The position numbers and the translations under genes are program-made. From NCBI RefSeq assembly GCF_932294415.1, contig NC_065537.1, forward strand, positions 434,001-498,000: a stretch of DNA of 64,000 bases, in the 5' to 3' direction. The number at the start of each line of letters is the position of its first letter. Position 1 is the stretch's first letter. Below, piece by piece: positions 34,601 through 46,269 of the stretch. Under the pieces are notes generated by a model. That model was given only the letters and a program-made list of their open reading frames with translations. It was not told where the DNA came from and ran no database searches. The stretch is from Quercus robur (taxonomy: Eukaryota > Streptophyta > Magnoliopsida > Fagales > Fagaceae).

Positions 34601-37600
34601 TAAATGGGGCTAAGAATAGTGTCTTTCTATTTTCTTCTTCTTCTTTTCCTCCTTGGCCCATGAGAAAACCCCATTCCCCCATGGCTTCACACACAATCTC
34701 TAAAGAAGAAAACCCCTTGGCTTCAAACTCTCAGATTTCTAACTGAAATTAAGCAAAGAATGACAAAGGGGCTGGAAGTCCTTGCTGGTGAGGATCTTCT
34801 CTATTAATCCCAATATTTTCATGAGAAGATAGGTCAATTTGTTCGTATGCTTGGTTGGTTCACAAGTTCGATCTGTTTGTCTCCATTAATCCGATTGTAT
34901 TCATTGGATCTCATCCTATTCATGCAAAAGATCAATTTTGCCCTCTTAGCTGCTAAGGTTCCAAAGATCTGTTCTTTGATTCATGTATTAGATAACCGTG
35001 ATTCTTTAGTTTGCTTTTAGTTAAATACTCAAAGATCAAATAATGGATCTAATGGATTGTTTATTTTACTGAATGGTATTCTTCTTCTAGAGTGTGTGTT
35101 TGAGAGGAATGAAGCTATGGTGAATGGGGTTTTCTCATGGGCCAAAGGGAGAGGGAGAAAAGGAAAAAGAAAAAAAAAAAGGTGCTTAATGCCGTTTGCT
35201 TTAATTTTTTAATTAGATAGATGGCTAAATTCTAAACGGGGAACCTAAGGAACAATATACAAGGAACTGTATCTAAGTTTTGCCCTTTTTTTATATGTAG
35301 TGCCTAGGCACTACAAGAGGTGCTAGAACCACTAGGTATATTTCTAATTGATATTAACTCCACGTCTATTTTGCATCTATTAAAACTATATTATCTGAAA
35401 AAACATACCTCGAGGGACTTTCTCTTGAATAGATTTAGTAAGCTCATCCATCACTAGTGCAAAAGATTTGAATATTTCCCTTGTTCTCCCTTGTTCTTGT
35501 AAATAGGTATTAGAGTACTTCTCCTCCACTCACTAGGCCATTTGCTATCGCTTAAGATCTTATTGAAAAGGTTTGTCAACAAACATACAGCCACATCACC
35601 AAAGCACTTCTAATTCAAGTGGCACTTCAACCGATCCCATGGCTTTTGTAATTTTCATCCTCCTCAATGCATCCTTTACCTCATTCATTCTAATTCTTTG
35701 AAAATACATAATCGTTTTTATCTACAATTCATTCTAATTCTTCAACCAAAAAAAAAAAAAAAACCTACGGTTTTTATCTTTATTTGGGTTACTCAATTCA
35801 ACATAAAAGACAAATCTTTTTATATACCTTCCACTCAAAAGTTTTTAAAATAACTTTCCCATCTCTCTTCAAAGTTCTATGTTTTTACTCTCTCTCTCTC
35901 TCTCTCTCTCATTATCATCTTTAAACAAGTGTGCTGTGCGGGCCTGTGTTGAATCCATATTGAGTGTTAACTCTAGGATCTTGAATTTATAAGTTATGTC
36001 AAGGAGCCCCAATTGCATAACTAGTCCTTTTGGGGTGTAACTAGATATGTGGCTACTGCTGTCCTTGGGTCGGCACAAATTGTATCAGAACAAACCTGGT
36101 AACACCATGTGGCTTAAGGCACTACAACACAACATGGGCCTTGGCAAGAATGTCAAGAATTTAAGTGGGGGAGATTGGGGTACCCCAACTTGTGCAAATT
36201 GGATTGGATTGGATTGTTTGAGTGCGTATTGTGTGGGGGTGTGCTAAGTCTCACATTGGTGTTTACTAAATGAATTTTAGGTTTATAAGTGATTATGAGG
36301 AGCCTTGATTGTAACTTAACTAGCCCTCTTGGGGTGTAAGTGCAAATGTGGCTAGCGCTTTCCTTAAGTCATTACATTAAGTCTCTTGTCTTCATTTTCC
36401 TTGACTTAGTATGTTTATAAATATTCTTTTCTCCTTCATTCGTCCCCAACTTGCTATATAATTCATTGTATGCCTTACATTCATCCTCTTGAAAAACCCT
36501 TTTTTGCTTTCCTCTTCACCACTTCTTAATTTTCATAACATCACCCCTACATCGAGGATGGCACCTATAACTCTCTCTCTAAACCTAATTGTTGCTTGAA
36601 ACTTTGCATTCAACCGTGAAGTCTCCTTACTTGATCGCCTAGGTCCTTTAGAATCTACAAGTACATCCTCAACTATTCTTTTAATACAATTAGCCATTTC
36701 ATTCTACATCTTATCAACATCTTTCTCCAAATTCTTGAGTTTCTTATTTCTACTCCTTCAAACCTCACCACCTAATCCTTAGATTTTTTTTGTCTAATAC
36801 TTCTTCTTTTTCATCTCTCACCAGCTACCACCTTACAATCTTTACAACATCTACTATTCGCTAACTTGTGCTTTTCGACCAAGTGCTTAATGTTTTGTTC
36901 CTTAATTGCTAAAAAGTACAAAGAACTTAGGCCATGAATGTTGCATGCATAAAATTCAATATGGGCAACACTCCTGCAACTTGACATTTCTAGAAGACAT
37001 AATTTCCCTCATAATTTGCAAGCAGTAAATTCCTGATTCCATTATGCAAATAATTAGAGGATTTGATCTATTGCTTCAGACTCACAAATATGGATTGAAA
37101 GATTACTAGTAGCTCAAACGTTGGCCATGACTAATACACATTACCGTGTCACAAACACAATTGGCAAAGAAAGAATTCATATAAACTAGAAGAATCCATG
37201 AAACAATATACAACAGTATACTAGTACTGCATGCACCACATACAGAAGAAATGCATCAGAGAGGCATCAGCATATCATTCTTTTAATTAAATATACTATG
37301 TTTTTTCAGGAATTCTATTCTAATTATTTTTTTAAAGTAAAAAAGTAAAATCCTTACCCTTCATAGAGAACATGCCTACAAAACTGTCATGGACTTAAAG
37401 TTAATTTGTGCAGAATAGATGTAATTACAAATGCACACTTTTCCATAATCAATATTCTAAGCTTGAGATGTTAGAAGTAAATTTAATGTTTTTTACAACT
37501 TTTATTTTCATCAGCTCCTTCTCTAAAAGATTTTTCGTCTTCTACATTATTCCTTCTCTGATACTCTACATCAATATCTTCCATATGAGGTTCTAATATG

Positions 37601-40600
37601 CAAAAGATCGTTAGGCATATCTTTCCATTGTACTTGGAGACATCTTACACCAATTTAACTGAGATTCCAAACAAATCCATAAAATTGATAACATAGGCTA
37701 ACTAAAACTGAGATGAACAACAGCACTTTGAACCATCCCCACATATGGCATATTTAATATAACAATAAGTACTCAACTCAACTCTAATCGACAAAGCCAT
37801 AATTCCAACTAGTTGGAGGAAATCTTGCAGACAATCTAGGGCATTTTGAACTTCTTGACCCACTTCTTCAATTAATTATAAAAAATTAAAAAAAATAAAA
37901 AAAAATAAAAACATAATCAAGTAAAAAGTAACTTCAAACCTGCCATTTAATAGAAAAACACAAATTATCAAACAAGAGAAACAATAGTGACTGGAGAAAA
38001 GTTACGTAAAACATATACCCCTCTTTCTTCCAAGTAGCTTGGGGACCATCCAGTATTTGATGATCAAATGAGTAAAACCAACTCACTGAAGTGAAATATC
38101 ATCTAATTATAGTTACAGCCAATCATTCAAAATAGAGAACCAAAAAAATAGAAAAGAGAAAAACTAGGAAAATTAAGTTATGAATTTATAAGATTTAATA
38201 TAATTATTGCTATATAGAAAATAGGACTTTTTTTTTTTAATGGGGAGGGGGGCAAGAGAAAACATGTATATAAAATTTTAATTTTTTTTTTCAAGCCCAA
38301 CTCTGATGCCATGCCAGGTTACTGGTTGCATGTCCAGTGGCCTCTATAACAGCATTGTATAAAGATGTTGGAATTGTAGGAAAGCAAAATTACATTATAG
38401 ATACAAAAGATAAGGTTTTATTTATTATCATCTGTAAGTTACACCCAATGGGTCCTGAGCTTACAACCTCACCCTCCACCTTGCTCTTACAAGGCAAGGA
38501 GATGCCATTTGAGCTAGAGCTCATTGGCTATAAGTTACACTTGATTAGCATACAACAAAATTATACCAAAGATGCAAATGATAATCATGAAAGCTATTGA
38601 ATACCAATTTAAAATAATTAAATAAAAAAAAAAACCGGAAATTCAAAATATAAGCAAATTAGTCTCATAATAATGTTTATCCATGCATTCAGGTAAAACC
38701 ATATAATTCTTGGTAAGGCATAGTTTACACCATTAATTCACTCATATATTAAAACATAGTTTATGAGAACATATAATTTACTAAGCCACTGTACTACTAC
38801 TACTACTATTGTATGATAGTGTTTATATTGGTATTCCAATAAAATAACATCATTAGAAGATAGCAAAAAATCGTCACCTCTTTCCAATCTGGGATTCCAC
38901 CCTCAGGAACCCAAATAGGATGGTCAAACCTGCAGCTATCTCCAAATTTACAGGTTCTTGTGAGCATATAGTGGGCACAATCCTTCTCTCCTGGCCTCTG
39001 TGGATATATAGGCAAATTGCTTGCACTGTCGAATCTAGGGCGCTTGCCTAAAGAGTTTGTAGAATACCAAGCTTCAGTTTGCCCAATTGTGTTATGGGCA
39101 CCCAAAACAGTCTGATGGTAGAGCACTATAGTACGTAGTAGACAAGTATATACAAGAAAACCACAGGAAACATATATGTTACTATATAATAAGTATGGCT
39201 TAAAAGCTAATTTGGTAATAAGAACATACATTTACTAGTAAGCTTACATAGAATAAATTTTGTAGCAAAAATAAAAGGAATTAAATGCAAAATTAAGCAT
39301 CATATTACTGGCTTTAAACAGCCATTTCTATGTAGTTCAATAGACATCTGAAAATATTGGATCTATCTAGTAAGATCATACACTTTTTATTTTTTTTTTT
39401 TAATCATAAGATAACTACAAGTTAAAATAGGGTGAGATGATTTCATATAAGCAAATACTGAAATTTATTAAATACAAAATTATGAAAATAAACGTAACAT
39501 TATTGGCATAAGTTTCTATATAAAGCAGCAATCAATCGGCCAAGTTAGAGGCCATGCCACACAGGTAAGTGAAAGACAGATTCTTTCAATCCACCTAGTT
39601 ATAAACCTAAGTGCCAATGTTACAAAAAAAAAAAATTTAAGGACTTGGAACTCTTATGCCCAGGTAATATTAGGCAAGCACCCAATATCTCCTTGACAAC
39701 ATTCCTTTAGTCACTTTTCTATGAAGAGGTCATGCATTTGATACATCACACCCAAAAAAAAATATATTTAATAATCTTACACATATGATTAGGAGCAAGA
39801 AAACTTTCAAAAAAGTAATCTCCATAACCAAACTATAACTTACAGAAAAGACCATTTCCTTAACTTACAGTGTCCTTTAATATCCATGATAAATAATGCA
39901 ACCACCACATTAGTACTGTTGCTACTAATAATGACTTGAAAAAACTTTCCAGCAAATGTTCTGGTGATTTCTGAATAGATTGCAGTCACAGATTGACTTG
40001 ATTTTTAGGCTCCTCAAAGGTATTTGCTTACTTGGAAACTTAATTTTAAGATTCATGAGTCATGACAACCCATAGTCTGATTGGGTTACTAGTTGGTACA
40101 AAAAACTCGAGCATAAACACATCCCTTATCATAAGCTTTTATTTTCTTTTCAGTAATCATCTCATGTGGCAAATTGCATGAAACCAACAAGGGTAACACC
40201 TAAGCTTCCTTTAAGCTGCACTTTTAGAATGCACACGCAAGTATCAATAAACGTTGTTGCGTAGGAAATGCTGTCTGGTAATTTCCTACATAAAAGTGAT
40301 CTAAACTACTAACCCAAAACACACAAAAAGGAAAACAAGAGCAGTGGTAGCGATACAAACTAATGTGGCACAAATCGCAAACAAAGAAACTCAAACATGT
40401 ATGTTGCCTGAGTGGCACCAATCACATTAATTCTAAACTCAAACAAGGAGTAACGCTAATGAGAATACAAATTGAAATGTCACCAATAAGCAATTCCAAA
40501 CATTTATTAATATTTCCAAAACAACAATTACATAAACGGAGAAGCACTACACACATAGATATGAAAAATGCATTTTGTATCAAATTAAATGAAATCTAGC

Positions 40601-41044
40601 TCTGCAAAACCTAATCGAAACAGCATAATTGAATTGAGGAGTACATTCTCTCAATAACAAAGGAGGAGACGATTATGTAGAGTGAGAGAGAGAAAGAGAG
40701 TAGGGCTAACCATCGGAGGAGCGTTTGAGGGCGGCGAGGGCGTCGGAGGCATCGGACCAAGAAGATTGGGAGGCCAAATGCGACGTGGCATTGGGAGTGG
40801 AGGAGGAGGTGGAGTAGTGGAAGCCGCCGTCGTACATGGCTGCGGAGGTGGAGTATTTAGCGGCGGCGGAGGAGGAGGAGGAGTATCGGATCAAGCTGGG
40901 TACGTATTGGTCGGAGTTTAGAGAACGGGAAGACGACGTCGTATAGGAGGAGGCGTTGGGTGTGGGAGTAGCGGCAGCTCCGTAGACTGAAGAAGTGGAA
41001 GATGAAGAAGACGAAGGGTTGTAGCCGTACAATTGATGAGCCAT
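29473..41044 (-). CDS. HUA1: Six-finger CCCH zinc-finger RNA-binding protein, HUA1/C3H37 type
   Basis: Twelve minus-strand exons join to 528 residues: 41044-40711, 39125-38878, 33218-33156, 33066-32989, 32895-32833, 32740-32522, 32147-32110, 31984-31938, 31819-31689, 30863-30816, 30109-29969, 29649-29473. Arabidopsis HUA1 is about 524. A Ser/Ala/Tyr-rich N-terminus begins [10 protein letters not shown]. Six C-x8-C-x5-C-x3-H fingers follow, starting at about Cys161, 214, 261, 340, 422 and 475. Between fingers 1 and 2 lies the family word [11 protein letters not shown], and after finger 3 [10 protein letters not shown]. The tail is acidic. HUA1 acts in the nucleus and promotes AGAMOUS pre-mRNA processing with HUA2, HEN2 and HEN4. 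An in-frame ATG six codons upstream is possible, but MAHQ is the likelier start. The exon 2 acceptor was chosen from two options because only this one keeps frame. Intron 2 (5.7 kb) is a nest of mobile elements. Confidence 0.93.
31157..31180. repeat. (AT)n microsatellite in a HUA1 intron
   Basis: About twelve AT units in the intron between the ninth and tenth HUA1 exons. No further meaning is visible. Confidence 0.9.
31621..31644. repeat. G24 homopolymer after a T tract in a HUA1 intron
   Basis: Twelve or more T are followed by exactly 24 G and then G-rich DNA. It is a near mirror of the C24 run in ABCD2 intron 6, flanked there by A-rich DNA. It lies about 40 bases from the exon ending at 31689, so near the donor of that intron on the minus strand. 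Confidence 0.95.
34115..34229 (+). mobile_element. tRNA-derived SINE inside the RTE LINE
   Basis: A-box-like TATAGCACAGTGCC, B-box-like GGTCGAATCCC and an A/T-rich tail with AAATAAATAAATAAAA. The 9-bp duplication CCTTTTAAC lies at 34106-34114 and 34230-34238. Insertion into the LINE is therefore secondary. Confidence 0.75.
34514..35285. mobile_element. Non-autonomous TIR transposon with about 170-bp inverted repeats
   Basis: The left end GGGCAAAACTTAGATACA and the right end TGTATCTAAGTTTTGCCC (one mismatch in the wider match) mirror each other. The mirror continues inward through GTTCCTTAGGTTCCCC, TTAGTCATCTGTC and TTGGCCCATGAGAAAACCCC to about 34682 and 35117. The flanking 8-mer TTTTTTTA is repeated at 34505-34512 and 35286-35293, but it is low complexity. 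The 430-bp interior has no transposase and no domain recognised. TIR length and 8-9-bp target size suggest a Mutator-like or hAT-like element. Confidence 0.8.
35888..35910. repeat. (CT)n microsatellite
   Basis: About eleven CT units in HUA1 intron 2, just outside the TRIM-like element. Confidence 0.9.
35930..36375 (+). mobile_element. TRIM-like (miniature LTR) fossil
   Basis: Two diverged direct repeats of about 145 bp (near 35930-36075 and 36225-36370) share GGTTTATAAGT-like, AAGGAGCC, AACTAG, TTGGGGTGTAA and ATGTGGCTA words. Just inside the first is TGTATCAGAAC, close to a tRNA-Met primer-binding site. Just before the second is a purine-rich tract (near 36160-36180). There is no coding region, as expected of a TRIM. 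It lies within the RTE LINE remains. The divergence between repeats suggests considerable age. Confidence 0.6.
36881..38414. other. Remainder of HUA1 intron 2 (distal part)
   Basis: AT-rich intron sequence with poly-A and poly-T runs (37880-37912, 38230-38238). No element or domain could be bounded. Confidence 0.4.
38415..38545 (-). mobile_element. tRNA-derived SINE in HUA1 intron 2
   Basis: On the minus strand it shows GAGCTCTAGCTCAAATGG (A box), GCAAGGTGGAGGGTGAGGTT, then a decayed B box near GTAAGCTCAGGACC and CATTGGGTGTAACTTACA. The word order matches the SINE in CTP synthase intron 13. Confidence 0.6.
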
Positions 41045-42120
41045 CCAAATCCCAATCCCCAATTATTATTTTATTTAAATCTTTAAAATCAAAAACCAAT
41101 CCTACCCTACCCTACCCTACATGTGTGATGCTGCTGCCTTTTTCTTTTTCTTTTTCTTTTTTTCTAGGTAAATGCTAGGTAAAAGCTAATGCCCTTCTCT
41201 CCCCCCCAAAAATTGAAAGAAGAAGGTAAAAACCAATGCAAAGCTGTTCAAAACTGATCAACTTAATCCTTAATTATCGTGACAAAAATTAAGATAAGTA
41301 ACTATTTAGGGACTAAATAGGATTTAGATGCCAAATTAATCACTTTTGAAATGCTTTTTTTATATATACAAGATAGAATTCTACTCTAACCTAATCTAAG
41401 TATATATGTGTGTAAAGCTCCCTCTTAAAGACTTGAACTTCGGCTCTTACTGTCCACACTCTACAAGTATTTATACTTGTAAAGTGATCATCGCACTAAA
41501 GGCATGTGGTGATACTTTTGAAATGCTTTTGATATAACTGATATTAGCTCAACTCTTAATGATACTTACTGTATTTTACCATTTTCCTAATATGTACTAC
41601 ACTCATTACTATATTTGCAAAAAAATAGTAATCATGATATATTATAATTTCTTTAAAATTTTACATTACTTTATCAATTAAATTCAATTGCCTATCAAAA
41701 AAAAAATTTTAATTCAACCAAGTACTTGAATTCACCAATAAATTATGTGAACATTAAAAATTGAGTAATTATAGAATACTTCTGAAATATCAAAAATGCA
41801 TATTCTTTTCTCTCACATAATAGTGGATTTCACATAATAGTGCGTATTTATAGTACTCTCAGAGTATTCAATAATTTTTCCTAGGAAAGGGTATCACTCC
41901 AATAGCACTCATCATATTTATGCTTTGCAAAATTATTAGGTGCTCCCAAGGTATAGTAACATGATACTCCTTTTAGATCTCACTATAGGATTCATCATAA
42001 ATGTGATAGAGGTGTGAGATACACGGCAAGCCTTAAGCCTATGCCACTTAAACCTATCATAAGTGAGCTTTAAAAAAAAAAAAAAAAAAAAGTGTGTTGT
42101 ACATTTTTTTTCCTCCACTT
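41045..42120 (-). promoter_or_regulatory. HUA1 upstream region
   Basis: Immediately upstream of the HUA1 start (minus strand) there is a run of the unit CCCTA (plus strand, 41100-41120), then a pyrimidine-rich stretch (41136-41165), as is common in plant leaders. Further out the DNA is AT-rich with no gene. Promoter function is inferred from position. Confidence 0.4.
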
Positions 42121-42134
42121 TTAAAAGGATCCAA

Positions 42135-42166
<32 letters not shown>

Positions 42167-42184
42167 AAAGAGACCATTATATTA

Positions 42185-45100
42185 TTACTGAAGGCTAGTG
42201 AAATCAGCCTCAAGTACAGATAAAAGGTCTGGTGGTACATCTTCCATCCAGATTGACATATGTGATAAAAATTGTGATTTTCTTGCTAAAGAGTGCGCTA
42301 AATTATTACCCTGTCTACGTACAAGAGATGTTTTAAACTCAGATAGGTGTGTACTGAAGAAAATAATATCTTGCACTAGATGCCCATACGTTGTAAAGTT
42401 CCTGCACTCCATCTTCAAGGCTTTATCCAAAGACTCAGAATCTCCTTCCAGAATGATCCGCTCAAAACCCAGCTCCAAAGCAAACTCTAGAGCCCGTCTT
42501 GCAGCTGGGGTCTCGACTTCTATAATTGAAGGTGGCAGTGGGATTTGTTGTGCGAGGGATGCCATGACGAGGCCATCACTGTTGCGCACCACGATCCCAA
42601 TTCCTACTGTGTCTTTGTCGGCAAATGTGGCACCGTCGAAGTTAAGTTTGTACCAATGATCCGGAGGCGGTGTCCACCTAGCTGGTTGCTTTGTCGTTGG
42701 CGTTGTTGATGTGAAGGGGCTGGAGTGGGACTCAAACCGTTGCTCCCGAGGGTGCTCCAGTACCTTATTCAGAGGTATTGTAGGTTTGCCCAAGCGAGGG
42801 TTATTCCTACGCCTCCACAAGTTCCATAATACCACCATGAGAAGCTCGGGTTCTTTCAAACCTGCAAAAACAGAAACAATAAATTCAGAGAAGCACGTGT
42901 TTTGCCTGAAGATAGCTTGGTTCCAGGATGGAGTCGCCGTCCATATGCTCTGTAAATCGGGGCAATGATACAGAGCATGGAGTGTGTCTTCTTCTTGCTG
43001 TTTACAAATCTCACAGAGGTTGTCGGGGACGATTTTACGTCGCATCAGATTTGCTTTGGTGGGGAGTGAGTCTTTACAAGCTCGCCATAACAGATGCTTC
43101 ACCTTATTCGGGAGATCAAGACTCCAGAGCTTCTTCCAGAGCTGTTGCAGGGGATTTGGCGTTGAAGAACTTGGCTGGCGGGCTAGGCATGTGTCTTGCA
43201 GAAATCTATAACCCGACTTGACCGAGTATACACCGTCCGGATTAAAAGGCCAGATCAGGATGTCCTCTTGTAAGGATTGGCACAATGGGATGCTTTTGAT
43301 CGTTGAGGCTTCAAATTCATAGAAAGTGCTATCAATTAAGTCTTCATTCCATGTCCTATTCTCTTGGTCAATGAGTTCTCCCACCCTATTTATCACACAA
43401 CCCTCTGCCATTGGTGTGATGATTTTCGGACATCCAGGTTTAGGCAGCCAGTTATCACCCCACACTTGCACCGAAAATCCAGCTCCAATACGCCATAGCC
43501 CACCCCGTTTTATCACCTCCCTTCCTTTGATTATGCTCTTCCAAGCATGAGATGCACTTTGTGGACATTTTGCTTCCAAAACCGTGGAGTTTGGGAAGAA
43601 CTTGGCTTTGAATACTCTATAGAAGAGAGATTGAGTGTCATGTAATAACCTCCATGTCTGTTTTGCTAGCAATGCATCATTGTACAAAGCGAGGTCTTTA
43701 AACCCCATACCACCCTGGTTTTTTGGTTTACATAAGTCTTGCCACTTGGTCCAATGAATTTTTCTACGATCACCCCTTTGACCCCAAAAAAACCTACAAA
43801 TCAAGGCTTCTAATTCATGACTTAGAGAAATAGGAAGCTTAAAGGAAGCTTAAAACAACTCATCGTATAGGTGGGTAGGGCTTGTGCAACGGCCTTAATC
43901 AAAACTTCTCGACCCGCTTGAGATAAAAGCTTTGCTTCCCATCCTTGTAGTTTCTTCCATATTTGTTGCTTGATGTGAGTAAAACTCTCCTTTTTATTCC
44001 TACCAACAAGAGAGGGGAGGCCCAAATACTTCTCATAATGTTGTATCACTGTAACACCAAGCATATCCTTGATTAGATTTTGCATTTCCCTTGATGTAGA
44101 TTTACTGAAGAAAAGTGTAGTCTTGGCCCTATTAATTTGCTGCCCCGATGCTCTTTCATATGTGGCCAATACCTGCAACAAACTTTGGCATTCACTCTCC
44201 TTAGCTCGACAAAAAATCAAGCTATCATCAGCAAAGAGGAGATGAGTTATTTTGAGTCCATTTTGGCAAATAGACACTCCTCGAATGTCGCCTTTGGTGG
44301 CTACCTTCCGTATCAAACCATGTAGCCCTTCCGTACACATGAGAAAAAGATAGGGGGAGAGGGGATCGCCTTGCCGAAGTCCCCTTGTGGGTGAGATCTC
44401 TCCTTGGGGTTCCCCGTTGATCAAAATAGAGTAAGATGCAGTAGTAATGCATAACATCATGAGTTGTACCCATCTCTCATTGAAACCCATTTTTACTAGA
44501 ACTTTCTCCATGTAGGCCCATTCAACTCTATCGTAGGCCTTACTCATATCCAACTTCAAGGCCATCAAACCGGTTTTGCCCTTAGTGTGATTCCTCATGT
44601 GGTGTAAAGTTTCAAAAGCCACTAGGATATTATCTGAAATCAAACGATCAGGTATAAAAGCACTTTGATGATCAGAAATAATATGGGGCATGATATTTCT
44701 CAGTCTATTAGCTAGGACCTTTGTAAAAATCCGATACAACACGTTACTCAAGCTTATGGGCCTAAATTATGTCACATGATCCGGGCTCTTTACTTTAGGG
44801 ATTAAAGTTATAAAAGAGTGACCTAGTGATTTAGGCAGAGTACCTGTGTTTAGATAATGCAGTATAGTTTGAGCAACATCTGACCCAATCAAAGACCAGT
44901 AGCTTTGGTAAAACAAAGGAGGCGTACCGTTGGGGCCAGGTGACTTCAAGGGCGCCATCTGCTACACTGCCTTTTCAACCTCTTCAATAGTAAAATCAGA
45001 GAGCAACATGTCATTCATGTCATCAGTGACCACATGAGGCATAGTCTCCAAAACTTCGTCCATGCCATCCGGACTAGCCGTTGTGAAAAGGTCTTTGTAG

Positions 45101-46269
45101 AAATTAACAATGATCTCATTCACTTCAGATTGTCTAGTGCACCACCTGCCTGTGGAATCATACAACTTTGTAATGTAATTACGGCACCGTCGTTGGGAAG
45201 CTCTAGTATGGAAAAATCTGGTGTTCCGATCCCCATCTTTCAGCCAAAGGATTTTTGCTCGTTGCGCCCACATTTTAGCTTCCTTGTCAAGAAGCTTATT
45301 AATCTCTTCCTCCAAAATTCTCATATTTCTTGAGTCCCCTGTACGTAGTGAGTCCCTCTCCGCTTGTTGTAAAGTTTTTCTTTTTTGTTGTAATTCTCGT
45401 TTCACACTTCCAAATGACTGCTTACTCCAGCGTGTTAATGCCATGCCACACCTATCAATCTTTTTCACTGCCCTTGTATCCCACGTGTCTGTCATTTGCT
45501 CTGCCCATACTGCTTCAATTGTATTAGTGCAGCCCTTTTCCGTCATCCACATCTGTTCAAAACGGAATGGTTTTTGAAAACCGGAATCCATGCCCTCAGG
45601 TGTAATCCATAGCGGTTTATGATCCGAGGTTGTTGTGTCTAAGTGATAAATTTTTGTATCCGGGAACATTGTGAACCACTCATTTGTCGCCACAGCTCTG
45701 TCCAACCTCTCCCACACAGTAAAATCCGGATAATGTTTATGCCAGGTAAATGGAAACCCCACAAATCCTAAATCCATAAATTCACATTCATCAAGGGTGT
45801 CCCTGAATAACTGCATTTGACTGTGAGGTCTTGCTCGTCCGCCCTGTTTTTCCGACTGTTGCACAATTTCATTAAAATCCCCGGCGCAAAACCAAGGAGA
45901 ACCACTCCTTCTCTTCAACTGTCTCAGCTTGGTCCAGGATTCATGCCATTTTTGTGTGTCCGGTTCGCCGTAAAATCCAGTAAATCTCCACTCATCTTCC
46001 TGGTTTTTGTTTATAATGGTATCAATATGATTGGAAGAGAAAGTTGCAATATCTAACTTAAAATCTTCCTTCCAAAACAGTACCAGACCCCCTGCCTTAT
46101 TCCTTCTTGGTACTTCAAACATATGCTTGAATTGAATTTTCCTCTGAACTAGTTCTAGCCTTGCTCTATCGGTCCATGTTTCGGCTATAAACACGACCGA
46201 GGGATCTTTTGCCCACACCAAGTCTGCGAGCTGATCTTCTGTGCGCAGGTTCCCAAGCCCGCGACAGTT
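42185..46269 (-). pseudogene. LINE ORF2: endonuclease, reverse transcriptase, zinc region, RNase H (broken)
   Basis: Read from 46269 down: an apurinic-type endonuclease (NCRGLGNLRTEDQL, IAETWTDRA, FCAGDFNEI, TSDHKPLW), the reverse transcriptase (KSPGPNGTPPLFYQSYW, FRPISLSNV, LDMSKAYDRVEW, GLRQGDPLSPYLF, and the catalytic FADD box in HLLFADDSLIF), a zinc-binding RT tail (WRACKDSLPTKANL ... CEICKQQEEDTLHALYHC), and a plant-type RNase H (KLNFDGATF, EGDSESL). In-frame stops lie at 44962-44964 and 44767-44769. A frameshift near 43830 comes from an 11-bp tandem duplication. The stop at 46270-46272 stands where LINE ORF2s usually have the Trp of a WNCRGL motif. Confidence 0.9.

Larger units (their letters stand above)
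33345..36880 (-). mobile_element. Decayed RTE-type LINE in HUA1 intron 2, with nested insertions
   Basis: On the minus strand near 35500-35570 the frame reads [20 protein letters not shown], the start of an RTE reverse transcriptase, preceded by [18 protein letters not shown]. The 3' end near 33345-33400 has the typical GGGTTAGCTATGGATTCTC and AACAACCAAGCCTTATTCCC words (plus strand). Stops and frame changes are frequent, so it is long dead. It is interrupted by a SINE (34115-34229), a TIR element (34514-35285) and a TRIM-like element (about 35930-36375). The upper boundary is uncertain. Confidence 0.7.

Noticed and set aside
44228-44473. Minus-strand 81-residue frame in the LINE
   Set aside because: Shadow of the reverse transcriptase in another frame.
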